From positions 1-8,046 of the forward strand of contig JAQVEU010000028.1 in NCBI GenBank assembly GCA_028697565.1: a stretch of DNA of 8,046 nucleotides. The letters are read 5' to 3'. The position numbers were made by a program, and so were the translations under genes. Below are positions 1 to 5,159 of this stretch, in pieces. The stretch is from Candidatus Ratteibacteria bacterium. GTDB taxonomy: Bacteria > Ratteibacteria > UBA8468 > B48-G9 > JAFGKM01. Each line of letters opens with the position of its first letter. Position 1 is the first letter of the stretch. The notes under the pieces were generated by a model that saw only the letters and a list, made by a program, of their open reading frames with translations, had not been told where the DNA came from and ran no database searches.

Positions 1-33
1 GGGGAGAGGGGAGGGTGGTAGTTTACGGAGTAT

Positions 34-990
34 TTATCCCCACATATATCTGCCCCTTAAAAGTATTGATAAAAAGAATAACCCACCAATGAGTCCTGTA
101 ATAACACCTACAGGTATCTCTAATGGTCTTATTATAATTCTTGCGAGAGTATCTGCGAGTATAAGAAAACTCCCACCTGTAATGAAATTGACGGTAAGAG
201 CCCTTTTGTGTGAAGGTCCGAAAAAGAACCTTGTAATATGTGGAATAACCAGTCCTACAAATCCAATGATACCACCCAAAGATACACACAATCCAGTAAT
301 AACACAGCAAAGTATAAGTGAAGTCCTTTTTTCTCTTTCAATGTTAATCCCTATGGATATTGCTTTTTCATCTCCAATACTTATAACATCATAGACCCTG
401 CCAGAAAGGATGAGAAATAGGGATGTAAGTGTTATGGTGATAAGACATCCATAGAGCAGGTTGGATGGGAAGTAGGATATATCTCCTATCAGACGAAGCA
501 TTGTTGCCTGAAACTGCTGGTTTCTCGCCACTGCAATGATGAAAAGGACAAAGGAGGAAAAAAGAAAGTTCAGGGCAACACCGAGTAGTATAACTGTAGG
601 ATTGGAAAGGTGTTTTTTTATTGAAGAAAGCAAAACAATGAAGAGACAGAGCATAGCACCTAAAAAGGCAAAATATGGTGTGAGTGCTGTTTTACCGATA
701 ATGACACCTATGGCAATTCCTAAGGATGCGCCCCCTGAGATACCTAATGTGTAACTTTCTGCCAGAGGGTTTTTCAGTAGTGCCTGTAAGACCGCTCCTG
801 TTATTGATAGTCCTGCACCGATTATAAAAGCAGCCATTACCCTTGGTGCCCGTATATTAAGAACTATTGTTCTGTCAATGTCTGATAGACAGAAGAGTCT
901 ATGAGGTGTATAAAATTCTGTTCCTAACGAAAGCCCTGCAATAACTGAAAACACAAGGAAGAAAAAAACAGCAGTATATTTATTTTTCAT
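34..990 (-). CDS. btuC: BtuC-like cobalamin ABC transporter permease (FecCD family)
   Basis: Inner-membrane permease of a BtuCD-F type importer, 318 aa, the usual length for the FecCD family. The whole protein is hydrophobic with about ten predicted membrane spans. Family signatures are visible: IRAPR at 46-50, the GAGL...GAVLQ...NPLAES block at 58-79, GISGGASLG at 83-91, GFVGLVIPH at 243-251 and a PLEIPVGVITGLIGG block at 289-303. The ATG at 990 has a weak GAGA-type ribosome site 7 nt upstream; the hydrophobic segment starts right after it, so no longer start is needed. It follows btuF after a repeat-filled 396-nt gap. FecCD permeases carry cobalamin, haem or Fe-siderophores. The choice of cobalamin rests on the riboswitch upstream and is inference. 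No ATPase gene is in view; it may lie just left of the window. Confidence 0.88.
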   Translation of the reverse strand: MKNKYTAVFFFLVFSVIAGLSLGTEFYTPHRLFCLSDIDRTIVLNIRAPRVMAAFIIGAGLSITGAVLQALLKNPLAESYTLGISGGASLGIAIGVIIGKTALTPYFAFLGAMLCLFIVLLSSIKKHLSNPTVILLGVALNFLFSSFVLFIIAVARNQQFQATMLRLIGDISYFPSNLLYGCLITITLTSLFLILSGRVYDVISIGDEKAISIGINIEREKRTSLILCCVITGLCVSLGGIIGFVGLVIPHITRFFFGPSHKRALTVNFITGGSFLILADTLARIIIRPLEIPVGVITGLIGGLFFLSILLRGRYMWG

Positions 991-1062
991 TTTGTTCTCT
1001 ATATTTTCCCCTTTCCTTATTATTGTTCCTTCATTTCTTTTACTCCCTCTTTCCTTTTTTCC

Positions 1063-1082
1063 CCCTCCCTATGAGGGGAGGG
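1063..1082. repeat. GC-rich palindrome in the btuF-btuC gap
   Basis: Perfect 7-bp arms, CCCTCCC at 1063-1069 and GGGAGGG at 1076-1082, enclose TATGAG. On the minus strand the stem is followed by a run of A rather than T, so it does not look like an intrinsic terminator for btuF. The rest of 991-1094 is purine-rich on the minus strand, with no gene seen. Confidence 0.75.
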
Positions 1083-1094
1083 TGAGAACTTTTC

Positions 1095-1152
1095 CTATAC
1101 TCTCCACCCCCACCTATAAATAAACTCTAAATCCAAAACTCTAAACCTAAAA
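1095..1152. repeat. Composite repeat block A, copy 1, with degenerate 7-nt tandem units
   Basis: This 58-nt stretch recurs at 2296-2353 with a single visible base difference. It opens with the 19-mer CTCTCCACCCCCACCTATA (1100-1118). From 1121 it falls into degenerate heptamers: TAAACTC, TAAATCC, AAAACTC, TAAACCT. No reading frame or known mobile-element end was recognised. Confidence 0.85.
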
Positions 1153-1167
1153 GTAAGGATATTTATT

Positions 1168-1202
1168 CTCGCTACTTGCTACTCTCTACTCGCTACTCTT
1201 AT
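1168..1202. repeat. Degenerate CTCGCTA heptamer tandem array
   Basis: Five consecutive 7-nt units are read on the plus strand: CTCGCTA, CTTGCTA, CTCTCTA, CTCGCTA, CTCTTAT. It lies between two copies of the other heptamer block, so it looks inserted into or grown within that repeat. It resembles in form the heptameric short tandemly repeated repetitive (STRR) sequences known from filamentous cyanobacteria. Kinship with those is not claimed. Confidence 0.75.
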
Positions 1203-1204
1203 AT

Positions 1205-1286
1205 TAAACTCTAAATCCAAAACACTAAACCTAAAAATCCCCTCTTACCACCCCCACCTATATCCTCCCCCCTCATATGGGGAGGA
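1205..1286. repeat. Composite repeat blocks A(partial)-B, copy 2
   Basis: This lacks the first part of block A but keeps the heptamers TAAACTC, TAAATCC, AAAACAC, TAAACCT (1205-1232). It then runs into block B, which ends in a palindrome with 8-bp arms, TCCTCCCC (1263-1270) and GGGGAGGA (1279-1286). The same A-B junction is found complete at 2296-2404, in the same orientation on the other side of btuF. Confidence 0.85.
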
Positions 1287-1295
1287 AGAAGGATT

Positions 1296-1333
1296 CCCTC
1301 TCCCCTTGCGGGAGAGGGGCAGGGTGAGGGGAA
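1296..1333. repeat. REP-like palindrome with GGGTGAGGGG tail
   Basis: Perfect 9-bp arms CCCTCTCCC (1296-1304) and GGGAGAGGG (1310-1318) enclose CTTGC, followed by a CAGGGTGAGGGG tail. Palindromes of this make-up with the same tail are widespread in bacterial genomes as REP-like intergenic repeats. It lies about 55 nt from the btuF stop codon on the minus strand, but no T-run follows its stem in either direction, so a terminator role is doubtful. Confidence 0.75.
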
Positions 1334-1355
1334 ATAGCAAGACGGGTGTGGGGTT

Positions 1356-1376
1356 CTTGCTACTCTCTACTTCTGT
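1356..1376. repeat. Second short CTCGCTA-type heptamer run, just past btuF
   Basis: CTTGCTA and CTCTCTA (1356-1369) repeat units 2 and 3 of the array at 1168-1202 exactly; a decayed third unit follows. It ends 10 nt before the btuF stop codon. Confidence 0.65.
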
Positions 1377-1386
1377 AATCTTCTCA

Positions 1387-2199
1387 TCAGTCAGGATACA
1401 GCATTTTATACATATCTTCAACTGTCTTTACAAAACTAAGTGGGGTAGGACTTCCAATTACTGTGGGTTCTATGGAGTATATCCTCTTGCTTTTAACTGC
1501 GTTTGTATCTTTTAACTTTTCCCACAGAAGTTTCTGTTCTTCTTCCATTGTAAGAAATATTATAACATCAGGGTTTCTCTTTACTACCTCTTCTATACTA
1601 CAGGAGAACCATTTTTTCTTTATATCTCCAAATATATTTATGCCTCCTGAATACTGGATGGCTTCACTTATATATGTACTTCCACCTGTGGTAAAGAGTG
1701 GCTTAAACCCGAGTATAAAGAATACCCTTTTCTGTTTTTTCTGTTGTGCAACCTGTATTTCTACTTTTTTCAGCCGTGTGTCCACCTCTTTTAGAACATT
1801 TTCTGCCTTCTTTTTACAATTTAATACATTAGCAAGGGTGGTAAAATTTTTACAGATATCATCAAAGGTATATAACTGCTCAAGTGTAAGGGTCTTAATT
1901 CCAAGATTATTAAGTTTTTGTATATGTTCAGCACTGTTGCCTTCTTTTGACCCAATGACTATATCTGGCTTTAGAGAGACGATTTTTTCTATGCTTGGCT
2001 CAAGGAGTGTGCCTATAATCTCCTTTCCTTTTTTTATCTCTTCCCTGTCGTGTATGGTAAGCCCGACAATCTGGTGTTCAAGACCAAGCAGACAGAGGTT
2101 TTCTGTGACATAGGGACCTAATGAGACAATTTTTAATACATCTGCGTTTAGCAGTGTTGTGGTAGCAAGTATTAAAAACAGTATATATTTTCTCATCAT
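1387..2199 (-). CDS. btuF: BtuF-like periplasmic cobalamin-binding protein
   Basis: Class III (BtuF/FhuD-type) substrate-binding protein, 270 aa, that would hand corrinoid to the BtuC permease. The N-terminus MMRKYILFLILATTTLLNA is a signal peptide with likely cleavage before D20. No lipobox cysteine is seen, so a free periplasmic form is likely. The N-lobe has the family opening KIVSLGPYVTENLCLLGL (23-40) and SLKPDIVIG (75-83). A charged helical linker spans roughly 112-155. The C-lobe has TYISEAIQYSGGINIFGD (175-192) and NPDVIIFL (209-216). The start at 2199 is chosen because AAGGAG lies 5 nt upstream; the ATG one codon later (2196) is equally possible. A longer TTG-initiated reading from 2238 would add a basic tail ahead of the signal peptide. 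Cobalamin specificity is inferred from the upstream riboswitch. Confidence 0.85.
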   Translation of the reverse strand: MMRKYILFLILATTTLLNADVLKIVSLGPYVTENLCLLGLEHQIVGLTIHDREEIKKGKEIIGTLLEPSIEKIVSLKPDIVIGSKEGNSAEHIQKLNNLGIKTLTLEQLYTFDDICKNFTTLANVLNCKKKAENVLKEVDTRLKKVEIQVAQQKKQKRVFFILGFKPLFTTGGSTYISEAIQYSGGINIFGDIKKKWFSCSIEEVVKRNPDVIIFLTMEEEQKLLWEKLKDTNAVKSKRIYSIEPTVIGSPTPLSFVKTVEDMYKMLYPD

Positions 2200-2204
2200 T
2201 TGCG

Positions 2205-2210
2205 CTCCTT
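2205..2210 (-). promoter_or_regulatory. Shine-Dalgarno site fixing the btuF start
   Basis: AAGGAG on the minus strand, 5 nt before the ATG at 2199 and 8 nt before the ATG at 2196. It favours these starts over the TTG at 2238 or the ATG at 2232. Confidence 0.7.
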
Positions 2211-2259
2211 GTCTCCTCTTTCTCCCCTTCATCCTCAATCTCCCCTCTTTTTTCCTGTC

Positions 2260-2290
2260 CCTTCCTTTTGTAAAGGAAGGTTAGGATGGA
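2260..2290. repeat. Palindrome family member 1 (CCTTCC/GGAAGG) with TTAGGATGGA tail
   Basis: Perfect arms CCTTCCTTT (2260-2268) and AAAGGAAGG (2272-2280) enclose TGT, followed by TTAGGATGGA. Its closest relatives are at 2514 and 2553, with an inverted one at 2479. It lies 60 nt upstream of the btuF start. Confidence 0.85.
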
Positions 2291-2295
2291 TTTTG

Positions 2296-2404
2296 CTATA
2301 CTCTCCACCCCCACCTATAAATAAACTCTAAATCCAAAACACTAAACCTAAAAATCCCCTCTCTCCACCCCCACCTATATCCTCCCCCCTCATATGGGGA
2401 GGAA
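2296..2404. repeat. Composite repeat A-B, copy 3 (complete)
   Basis: This is the fullest copy. Block A holds heptamers at 2322-2349 and block B ends in a palindrome with arms 2380-2387 and 2396-2403. The 19-mer CTCTCCACCCCCACCTATA occurs twice inside it, at 2301-2319 and 2361-2379, exactly 60 nt apart, and a third time at 1100-1118. Block A matches 1095-1152 and block B matches 1239-1286, all in the same orientation. Confidence 0.88.
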
Positions 2405-2440
2405 TTGAAGGGGACTCTCTCCTCACCAAACCCCCTCTAA

Positions 2441-2460
2441 CTCCCCCTTGTCAGGGGGAG
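2441..2460. repeat. GC-rich palindrome (CTCCCCCT/AGGGGGAG)
   Basis: Perfect 8-bp arms (2441-2448, 2453-2460) enclose TGTC. An AAACCCCCTCTAA lead precedes it, comparable to the AAATC...CCTAAC lead of the palindrome at 2479, so it may be a divergent member of the same family. Confidence 0.75.
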
Positions 2461-2478
2461 AACCTAAATCTCCCCTAA

Positions 2479-2498
2479 CCCCTCTTTACAAAGAGGGG
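2479..2498. repeat. Palindrome family member in inverted orientation (CCCCTC/GAGGGG)
   Basis: Arms CCCCTCTTT (2479-2487) and AAAGAGGGG (2490-2498) are perfect. The centre TTTACAAA is the reverse complement of the TTTGTAAA centre at 2266 and 2520. The lead AAATC..CCTAAC matches the reverse complement of the tail that follows those copies. Confidence 0.8.
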
Positions 2499-2513
2499 AA
2501 TTTTCTTTTAATC

Positions 2514-2544
2514 CCTTCCTTTTGTAAAGGAAGGTCAGGATGGA
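2514..2544. repeat. Palindrome family member 2 (CCTTCC/GGAAGG), near copy of 2260-2290
   Basis: Arms CCTTCCTTT (2514-2522) and AAAGGAAGG (2526-2534) enclose TGT. The tail TCAGGATGGA differs by one base from the tail at 2281-2290. Same orientation as that copy. Confidence 0.85.
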
Positions 2545-2552
2545 TTGCTTCT

Positions 2553-2583
2553 CCCTCCTTTTATAAAGGAGGGTTGGGGTGGA
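2553..2583. repeat. Palindrome family member 3 (CCCTCC/GGAGGG)
   Basis: Arms CCCTCCTTT (2553-2561) and AAAGGAGGG (2565-2573) enclose TAT, with tail TTGGGGTGGA. Compared with the copies at 2260 and 2514, the stem carries a matched base change in both arms, so pairing is kept. Confidence 0.85.
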
Positions 2584-2586
2584 TTT

Positions 2587-2607
2587 CTGGTTCTCTTAGA
2601 GGACCAG
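2587..2607 (-). other. Imperfect hairpin 16 nt past the pseudopilin stop
   Basis: On the minus strand CTGGTCCTC and GAGAACCAG pair with one mismatch around a TAA loop. It begins 16 nt after the stop codon. No T-run follows, so at best it is a 3'-end stabilising stem or a weak terminator. Confidence 0.4.
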
Positions 2608-2623
2608 TTCCTTCTGTCTTATC

Positions 2624-3364
2624 CTACTCTAAATCATACATCTCATCATCCCCAGACAGGTCAGCAAGTGAGGCATCATTAGAACTCACATTATATTTTG
2701 TATTTATTGCCCTTACACTTCCATCCACAAAGGCAACATTGGCAAACCCATTGTGTCTGAAGTGAACATTCGGACCAAAGTAATAAGGGTCTTCAGGTGC
2801 CCTTAAATAATTATTTCCTATAATCTCATTTGTAAAGGTTGACCATATAGCACTGTCTACAAGAAGCACTGTTTCTGATGGATTTTTAATTCTACTTAAT
2901 TTTGTTGGTGGATCTGCTTGTCCGGTCCAGATAGAATAACCTCCTCCTATGTATGAGGCATTATAGGCAAAGCCAGTGAATGGTTTATCATAGGATCTTA
3001 TTTTTTTTGCACCTGGGCATTCAAATATCCCTTTTGTTAAATAATTTCCAATAATTCCTTTTTCATAGGTTGCCCACCATGTATCTGTTTTAAAATCCCA
3101 TGCAATTTCAGATGTAGAGGTGAGGTAGTAAGTAGGTGGAAAATATTCATTGTTATCCTGGACATACATCATAAACGCAAGTGTTAACTGCCGCAGATTA
3201 CTCATACACACGGCCTGCCTTGACTTCTCCCTTGCTTGTGATAGAGCAGGCAAAAGCATTGCTGCCAGGATAGCAATAATTGCTATCACCACCAGCAACT
3301 CTATCAAAGTGAATCCATCCCTTCTTTTAACAACAACACCTGTAAAACTTCTTCTCCTTCCCAT
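2624..3364 (-). CDS. Type IV pilin-like protein, H-X9-DG family (pseudopilin)
   Basis: Prepilin-like protein, 246 aa. The class III signal is RRDG|FTLIELL: cleavage after G17 would leave F18 as residue 1 with the hallmark glutamate at mature position 5 (E22). A hydrophobic helix to about residue 40 and LLPALSQAREKSR follow. The C-terminal region holds HFRHNGFANVAFVDG, in which H204 and D214-G215 fit the H-X9-DG motif. This architecture is known from large paralogous families in PVC and related phyla, exported through type II secretion/type IV pilus-like machinery; individual functions are mostly unknown. AAAGGAG 8 nt before the ATG supports this start. It is the first gene after the cobalamin riboswitch and terminator and is followed by btuF after 424 nt. 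Either it belongs to the B12 regulon or a mobile pilin cassette landed here; the sequence does not decide. Confidence 0.9.
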   Translation of the reverse strand: MGRRRSFTGVVVKRRDGFTLIELLVVIAIIAILAAMLLPALSQAREKSRQAVCMSNLRQLTLAFMMYVQDNNEYFPPTYYLTSTSEIAWDFKTDTWWATYEKGIIGNYLTKGIFECPGAKKIRSYDKPFTGFAYNASYIGGGYSIWTGQADPPTKLSRIKNPSETVLLVDSAIWSTFTNEIIGNNYLRAPEDPYYFGPNVHFRHNGFANVAFVDGSVRAINTKYNVSSNDASLADLSGDDEMYDLE

Positions 3365-3410
3365 CTCTACTTCTCCTTTGGGATAATACTAATTTGACGT
3401 TGGTATAAAT

Positions 3411-3440
3411 AAAAAACCCGCCACAACATTATGGCGGGTT
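3411..3440 (-). terminator. Intrinsic terminator of the cobalamin riboswitch
   Basis: Minus strand: AACCCGCCA (3440-3432), an 8-nt loop, then TGGCGGGTT (3423-3415), a perfect 9-bp stem running straight into a T-run. It lies 73 nt after the aptamer's closing stem and 34 nt before the pseudopilin ribosome site. This is the arrangement of a riboswitch that stops transcription when ligand is bound. Confidence 0.9.
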
Positions 3441-3480
3441 GCACCCTGATTTTCTTCACCCAACACAGGAAACCTCTTTA

Positions 3481-3496
3481 CCTGTTATCCCGCAGG
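3481..3496 (-). promoter_or_regulatory. Hairpin in the riboswitch expression platform, possible antiterminator
   Basis: CCTG and CAGG enclose the loop CGGGATAA on the minus strand. The GCGGG at 3493-3489 is complementary to CCCGC (3438-3434) in the 5' arm of the terminator. The loop could therefore compete with terminator formation. In known cobalamin riboswitches a downstream hairpin loop (L13) kisses loop L5 on ligand binding; assigning this hairpin to that role is inference. Confidence 0.45.
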
Positions 3497-3513
3497 AAAG
3501 GGGCTTGCCATAC

Positions 3514-3663
3514 CTCATAGCAGGTCTTCTGACTTGGGGTATTATCACCTACTCTCTCGCCTTCCCATCTATTAGACAGTGGCTTATGAGATTTTTACCC
3601 CTACAGCGCCGGGAGCGTGGTCTTACGACACTTCCCTATTAAGCCATTTAAGGCACTATGAGA
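3514..3663 (-). ncRNA. Cobalamin (B12) riboswitch aptamer
   Basis: The conserved cobalamin aptamer elements occur in order on the minus strand. Closing stem P1 is CTCATAG (3662-3656) with CTATGAG (3520-3514). Then come TTAATAGGGAAG (3642-3631) with a P3 hairpin closing at CTCCC, a GGCGCTGTAG segment, AAGCCACTG (3584-3576), TGGGAAGGC (3567-3559), and the B12 box CAAGTCAGAAGACCTGC (3536-3520). TGGCTT (3646-3641) pairs with AAGCCA in a P2-like stem. It binds adenosyl- or other cobalamins and acts in cis. With the terminator downstream it should switch off the pseudopilin-btuF-btuC transcript when B12 is plentiful. Which cobalamin it prefers cannot be read with confidence. Confidence 0.94.
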
Positions 3664-3685
3664 CATTGTCTCTAAAATTCATCTA

Positions 3686-3713
3686 ATTATACCGATTTTA
3701 AAAAAAATGTCAA
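3686..3713 (-). promoter_or_regulatory. Consensus sigma-70 promoter of the cobalamin unit
   Basis: TTGACA (3713-3708), a 16-nt spacer containing a T-run, and TATAAT (3691-3686): both hexamers match consensus perfectly on the minus strand. The transcript would start near 3679, about 17 nt before the aptamer. The -35 box begins 15 nt after the phoU stop codon. Confidence 0.88.
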
Positions 3714-3728
3714 GGGCTCTATAAATAT

Positions 3729-4382
3729 TTATTCCTCTGCATGGTGTTTGATATTCTTCCCTTCCACCATAAATACCACATCCTCACAGAAGTTTGTTGA
3801 GAGGTCAGCCACTCTTTCAAGAGACCGTGCTATTCTCATAAGTTGTAACGCTCTTTCAATAGTGGCAGGGTCTGTTATCATATAGGTGATAAGTTCCCTG
3901 ATTATCTGATCGCGCAGGTTATCCACTATATCATCTTTGGCACATATCTCCCGAGCAAAAGAAGAGTTGTCAGTTACAAACGACTGAATGCTATCTTTCA
4001 GCATTTTTACACTGATTTCCGCCATACGCGGTATATCTATAAGTCTTTTTACTTCAGGTTTTTTAATAAGAAAGAGTGCTGCCTGTGCGATATTAACTGC
4101 CTCGTCGCCTATCCTTTCAAGGTCATTGTTTATCTTCATTATCATAAGGACTGTCCTGAGGTTTTTGGTTTTTGGTTCATATCTTGCGATGACCTCAATA
4201 CATATTTCCTCTATCTCTATCTCTGTATGGTTTGCTTTTATTTCTTCTTCCTCTATCAATCTATTCAGCACTGCTTCGTTTTTATCAAGGAGCCCTGCAG
4301 TGCTTTCTTCTATCATCCTTGCTGTAAAAGAGGCATAAGCTATTATACTTTCTTTTAATCGCTGGATTTCTTGCTCTATCAT
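3729..4382 (-). CDS. phoU: Phosphate transport/signalling regulator PhoU
   Basis: Cytoplasmic PhoU, 217 aa, all-helical, made of two PhoU repeats. It restrains Pst transport and keeps the PhoR-PhoB pathway off when phosphate is plentiful. The two metal-binding signatures are present: NDLERIGDEAVNIA (86-99, with E89 and D93) and SLERVADLSTNF (187-198, with E189 and D193). The usual length is about 215-240 aa. The start at 4382 has GAGGTG 4-5 nt upstream, 18 nt after the pstB stop, so it is the last gene of the pst operon. No terminator is seen between its stop and the next promoter. Confidence 0.95.
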   Translation of the reverse strand: MIEQEIQRLKESIIAYASFTARMIEESTAGLLDKNEAVLNRLIEEEEIKANHTEIEIEEICIEVIARYEPKTKNLRTVLMIMKINNDLERIGDEAVNIAQAALFLIKKPEVKRLIDIPRMAEISVKMLKDSIQSFVTDNSSFAREICAKDDIVDNLRDQIIRELITYMITDPATIERALQLMRIARSLERVADLSTNFCEDVVFMVEGKNIKHHAEE

Positions 4383-4400
4383 TTTTCACCTCACAGGTTA

Positions 4401-5159
4401 TTATCCAAATTTACCTGAAAGATACTCTTCTGTCCTCGTGTTAGAAGGGACTGTGAATATCCTGTCAGTCGGACCATATTCTATAAGTTCCCCTAAATAA
4501 AGAAATGCAGTGTAGTCAGAGACCCTCGCTGCCTGTTGCATATTGTGTGTTACTATTACAATAGTATAACTCTTTTTCAATTCAGTGATAAGTTCCTCTA
4601 TCCTTTTCGTAGAAATCGGATCTAAACTTGCACAGGGTTCATCAAAAAGTATAACTTCAGGTTCTACTGCCAGACATCTTGCAATACATAGCCGTTGCTG
4701 TTGTCCTCCTGAAAGCATAAGTGCGCTGTCATTAAGCCGGTTTTTAACCTCATCCCATAAGGCAGATTTCTGAAGTGCCTCTTTTACTCTGTTTTCAATA
4801 TATGTCCTTTCTTTTATATTGTGTATTTCAAGCCCATAAGATACATTTCTGAAGATACTTTTGGGAAATGGATTGGGTTTTTGGAATACCATACCTACCT
4901 TCCTGCGCAGTTCTACAACATCAGTTTCTAAAGAAAGGATATTTTCATTGTCAAGGTATATTGCCCCTTCTGCTCTTGTTCCTGGTATAAGGTCATTCAT
5001 ACGGTTAAAAAGGCGGATAAATGTTGACTTACCACAGCCAGATGGACCTATAATGGCAGTGACGGAGTTTTTATAAATATCCATACTGATATTTTTGAGG
5101 CAGTGAAACTTACCGTAAAAAAAGTTTAAATTTTCTATTTTTATCTGAACATCAGCCAT
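4401..5159 (-). CDS. pstB: Phosphate ABC transporter ATP-binding protein PstB
   Basis: ATPase of the Pst importer, 252 aa, standard length. Walker A GPSGCGKST (38-46), Q-loop VFQKPNPFP (91-99), signature LSGGQQQR (149-156), Walker B VILFDEP (169-175), D-loop SLD (178-180) and the H-loop histidine H205 are all intact. MADVQIKIENLNFFYG at the start and NRMNDLIPG (52-60) are typical of PstB rather than other ABC ATPases. The D-loop region reads EPCASLDPIST where EPTSALDPIST is more usual, a conservative change. Its ATG overlaps the end of pstA by 8 nt, and AAAGGAG lies 8 nt upstream. Confidence 0.97.
   Translation of the reverse strand: MADVQIKIENLNFFYGKFHCLKNISMDIYKNSVTAIIGPSGCGKSTFIRLFNRMNDLIPGTRAEGAIYLDNENILSLETDVVELRRKVGMVFQKPNPFPKSIFRNVSYGLEIHNIKERTYIENRVKEALQKSALWDEVKNRLNDSALMLSGGQQQRLCIARCLAVEPEVILFDEPCASLDPISTKRIEELITELKKSYTIVIVTHNMQQAARVSDYTAFLYLGELIEYGPTDRIFTVPSNTRTEEYLSGKFG

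Noticed and set aside
1..33. G-rich left edge as part of a gene
   Set aside because: It follows the btuC stop and resembles the REP-like G-rich tails in this window; too short to call.
1063..1318. The GC-rich palindromes as intrinsic terminators
   Set aside because: None has a T-run after the stem on the minus strand, unlike the riboswitch terminator at 3411-3440.
1463..2113. A 216-codon open frame on the plus strand across btuF
   Set aside because: It is antisense to a gene with clear family motifs and a signal peptide; its translation is Ser/Phe-rich, as expected of a shadow frame.
34..2199. Fe-siderophore or haem transport for the BtuF/BtuC pair
   Set aside because: The protein families allow it, but the cobalamin riboswitch in front of the unit makes corrinoid uptake the better reading; a separate promoter in the repeat gaps would reopen the question.
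2200..2238. Longer btuF with a TTG start at 2238
   Set aside because: It would put a basic tail of about 13 residues ahead of the signal peptide, while the ATG at 2199 has a well-placed AAGGAG.
2200..2623. CRISPR array
   Set aside because: The repeats are of several kinds, are palindromic with differing stems, and have no constant unit or unique spacers of even length.
3439..3642. A 67-codon plus-strand open frame
   Set aside because: It lies opposite the cobalamin aptamer and its expression platform; the conserved RNA elements explain the sequence.
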